A stretch of DNA of 64,000 nt, taken from NCBI RefSeq assembly GCF_003435375.1, contig NZ_QWGL01000016.1, forward strand, positions 1-64,000. Direction: 5' to 3'. This DNA is from Clostridium sp. AM34-11AC (GTDB lineage Bacteria > Bacillota > Clostridia > Lachnospirales > Lachnospiraceae). A program made the position numbers and the translations under genes. Shown piece by piece: positions 61,642 through 64,000 of the stretch (positions are counted from its first letter, which is position 1; each line of letters opens with the position of its first letter). A model generated the notes under the pieces. The model was not told the DNA's origin and did not search any database. It was given only the letters and a program-made list of their open reading frames with translations.

Positions 61642-64000
61642 ATGTACGAGAAAGTATCAACAGACCTGAACTTTGTGGACAGGGAAAAACAGGTTGAGAA
61701 ATTCTGGAAAGATGAAAAGATCTTTGAAAAGAGTATCGACAGCCGCAGAAAAGGAACCCCTTACGTATTCTATGACGGACCGCCTACCGCAAACGGAAAA
61801 CCGCATATCGGACACGTACTTACCCGTGTTATCAAGGATATGATCCCGAGATACCGCACCATGAAGGGCTATATGGTTCCGCGTAAGGCCGGATGGGATA
61901 CCCACGGACTTCCGGTAGAGCTTGAGGTCGAGAAGCTTCTTGGTCTCGACGGAAAAGAGCAGATCGAGCAGTACGGTGTTGAGCCGTTCATTGAGAAATG
62001 TAAAGAGAGCGTCTGGAAATACAAAGGAATGTGGGAGAATTTCTCCAGCACCGTTGGTTTCTGGGCTGATATGGATAATCCGTATGTTACCTACCATGAT
62101 GACTATATCGAATCCGAATGGTGGGCATTAAAACAGATCTGGGATAAGGGACTTTTATATAAGGGCTTTAAGATCGTTCCGTACTGCCCGCGCTGCGGAA
62201 CACCGCTTTCCAGCCATGAGGTTGCCCAGGGATATAAGGATGTAAAAGAGAAATCTGCCATCGCCCGCTTCAAAGTAAAAGGCGAGGACGCATACTTCCT
62301 TGCATGGACCACAACACCGTGGACACTTCCGAGCAACGTGGCTCTCTGCGTAAATCCGAAGGAGACCTACGCAAAGGTAAAGGCTGCAGACGGCTATACC
62401 TACTATATGGCAGAAGCCCTGCTTGATGCCGTTCTCGGAAAGCTTGCGGATAAGGAAAATGGAACTCCGGCATATGAAGTTCTTGAGACCTGCACCGGTA
62501 AGGATCTTGAGTACAAGGAATACGAGCCGTTATTTGACTGCGCAGTTGAGATCTGCGAGAAACAGCACAAGAAGGCATACTTCGTGACATGCGCGGATTA
62601 TGTAACCCTGACAGACGGTACCGGCGTGGTACACATTGCACCGGCCTTTGGTGAGGACGATGCCCAGGTAGGCCGCCGTTATGATCTCCCGTTTGTACAG
62701 CTTGTAGACGCAAAGGGCGACATGACAAAGGAGACTCCGTACGCAGGCGTATTCGTGAAGAAAGCGGATCCGATGGTCTTAAAAGACTTAAAGGAAAAAG
62801 GCCTGTTATTCGAGGCACCGGCCTTCGAGCACAGCTACCCGTTCTGCTGGCGCTGTGACACACCGCTTATCTACTATGCGAGAGAGTCCTGGTTCATCAA
62901 GATGACAGCGGTGAAGGATGATCTGATCCGCAACAACAATAAGATCAACTGGATCCCGGAATCCATCGGTAAGGGACGCTTCGGTGACTGGCTGGAGAAT
63001 GTTCAGGACTGGGGAATCTCCAGAAACCGTTACTGGGGCACACCTCTTCCGGTATGGCAGTGTGAGTGCGGAAAGATGCACTGCATCGGCAGCCGTGAAG
63101 AATTAAAGAAGATGAGCCCGAATTATCAGGATGTTGTTAAGAAATACAGCAAGGAGATGGATGGAGACAAGGGAGAGGTTGAACTTCACCGTCCGTTTAT
63201 CGACGATGTAGTGATCACCTGCCCGGACTGCGGAAAAGAAATGCACCGTGTACCGGAGGTTATCGACTGCTGGTTCGACTCCGGCGCAATGCCGTTCGCG
63301 CAGCACCACTATCCGTTCGAGAACCAGGAGCTTTTCCACAAACAGTTCCCGGCACAGTTCATCTCCGAGGCTGTTGACCAGACAAGAGGATGGTTCTACT
63401 CCCTGCTCGCTGAGTCCACGCTGCTCTTTAATGAGCCGCCGTACCAGAACGTTATCGTTCTCGGCCACGTTCAGGATGAGAACGGACAGAAGATGAGTAA
63501 GTCCAAAGGAAACGCTGTCGATCCGTTTGACGCCCTGAAGACATATGGTGCCGACGCGATCCGCTGGTACTTCTACATCAACAGCGCACCGTGGCTGCCG
63601 AACCGCTTCCATGGAAAGGCTGTTATGGAAGGACAGAGAAAGTTCATGGGTACTCTCTGGAACACCTATGCATTCTTCGTTCTCTATGCGAATATTGATA
63701 ACTTTGACGCGACCAAGTACACACTGGAGTACGATAAGCTTCCGGTCATGGACAAATGGCTGTTATCCAAGTTAAATTCTACTGTTAAGGCAGTGGATGA
63801 TGACCTTGCGAACTACCGCATCCCGGAGGCAGCAAGAGCACTCCAGGAGTTTGTGGATGACATGAGCAACTGGTATGTCAGAAGAAGCCGTGAGCGTTTC
63901 TGGGCAAAGGGCATGGAGCAGGATAAGATCAACGCTTACATGACTCTTTACACAGCTCTTGTGACGATCAGCAAGGCAGCAGCTCCGATGATCCCGTTCA
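61642..64000 (+). CDS. ileS: Isoleucyl-tRNA synthetase (3' end outside window)
   Basis: Charges tRNA-Ile in the cytoplasm. 786 codons are present; the full protein is usually about 1030-1050 residues, so the C-terminal anticodon-binding part is cut by the window. Class I motifs: PHIGH (GKPHIGHVL near 52-60) and KMSKS ([10 protein letters not shown] near 616-625), and an editing domain with [12 protein letters not shown] near 214-226. The ATG at 61642 follows ggagga. Controlled by the T-box upstream. Confidence 0.96.
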   Translation, partial: MYEKVSTDLNFVDREKQVEKFWKDEKIFEKSIDSRRKGTPYVFYDGPPTANGKPHIGHVLTRVIKDMIPRYRTMKGYMVPRKAGWDTHGLPVELEVEKLLGLDGKEQIEQYGVEPFIEKCKESVWKYKGMWENFSSTVGFWADMDNPYVTYHDDYIESEWWALKQIWDKGLLYKGFKIVPYCPRCGTPLSSHEVAQGYKDVKEKSAIARFKVKGEDAYFLAWTTTPWTLPSNVALCVNPKETYAKVKAADGYTYYMAEALLDAVLGKLADKENGTPAYEVLETCTGKDLEYKEYEPLFDCAVEICEKQHKKAYFVTCADYVTLTDGTGVVHIAPAFGEDDAQVGRRYDLPFVQLVDAKGDMTKETPYAGVFVKKADPMVLKDLKEKGLLFEAPAFEHSYPFCWRCDTPLIYYARESWFIKMTAVKDDLIRNNNKINWIPESIGKGRFGDWLENVQDWGISRNRYWGTPLPVWQCECGKMHCIGSREELKKMSPNYQDVVKKYSKEMDGDKGEVELHRPFIDDVVITCPDCGKEMHRVPEVIDCWFDSGAMPFAQHHYPFENQELFHKQFPAQFISEAVDQTRGWFYSLLAESTLLFNEPPYQNVIVLGHVQDENGQKMSKSKGNAVDPFDALKTYGADAIRWYFYINSAPWLPNRFHGKAVMEGQRKFMGTLWNTYAFFVLYANIDNFDATKYTLEYDKLPVMDKWLLSKLNSTVKAVDDDLANYRIPEAARALQEFVDDMSNWYVRRSRERFWAKGMEQDKINAYMTLYTALVTISKAAAPMIPF

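Overview
The window reads as chromosome from an anaerobic, endospore-forming Firmicute of the Lachnospiraceae type (genus not resolved). The basis is a complete spoIIIA operon (spoIIIAA to spoIIIAH), the clostridial housekeeping run nusB-xseA-xseB-ispA-dxs-tlyA-nadK-argR-recN-spoIVB, rubrerythrin, SigA-like promoters with 17-bp spacers, GGAGG ribosome sites and base composition that looks close to half GC by eye. No rRNA, tRNA or CRISPR array was found.

Layout. (1) 1-2300: an IS1380-like end, a terminator followed by a four-hairpin repeat, a DMT transporter preceded by two mutually exclusive hairpins, and an Rpn-type nuclease gene. (2) 2523-7000: a metNIQ importer controlled by a poly-cysteine leader peptide and attenuator, then a solitary bioB with a BirA-type operator. 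(3) 7000-14200: TSUP transporter, ComEA-like protein, orphan OmpR-type regulator, GNAT and rlmH, a DUF4272 protein, homoserine dehydrogenase. (4) 14200-32400: spoIIIA operon, Asp23 protein, an inserted lipoprotein gene, then the nusB to spoIVB cluster; recN carries SOS boxes. (5) 32480-41400: aroD, a TAXI-type TRAP transporter with a LytS/LytTR two-component system, and a DnaJ-family gene. (6) 41490-53510: a second Rpn-type nuclease, ilvE, MFS transporter, LysR genes, a CyuA-type cysteine desulfidase, glutaminase with an AGCS symporter, an Rrf2 regulator divergent from cysK. (7) 53510-58400: rubrerythrin and a mobile zone with an AbiE toxin-antitoxin pair between IS1182-like and IS1380-like debris. 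(8) 58397-64000: UPF0340 gene, pncB, and a T-box leader in front of ileS, which runs off the window.

Small dispersed elements are the most unusual content. Six copies of a 133-bp palindromic element (family A) sit between genes, each flanked by an 8-bp target duplication (four exact, two 7/8), with ends beginning GTAA as in IS66-type elements; one copy supplies the stop codon of argR. Three copies of a second element of about 135 bp (family B) each lie in the T-tract of a transcription terminator, and their hairpins show compensatory base changes. A 187-bp element with perfect 12-bp inverted ends lies in the ileS leader.

Sulfur amino acids recur: poly-Cys leader with metNIQ, CyuA-type desulfidase, and cysK with a divergent Rrf2 regulator. 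The poly-Cys attenuator, the family B element, and a roughly 209-nt G.U-rich hairpin at 51676-51884 are the best candidates for undescribed biology.
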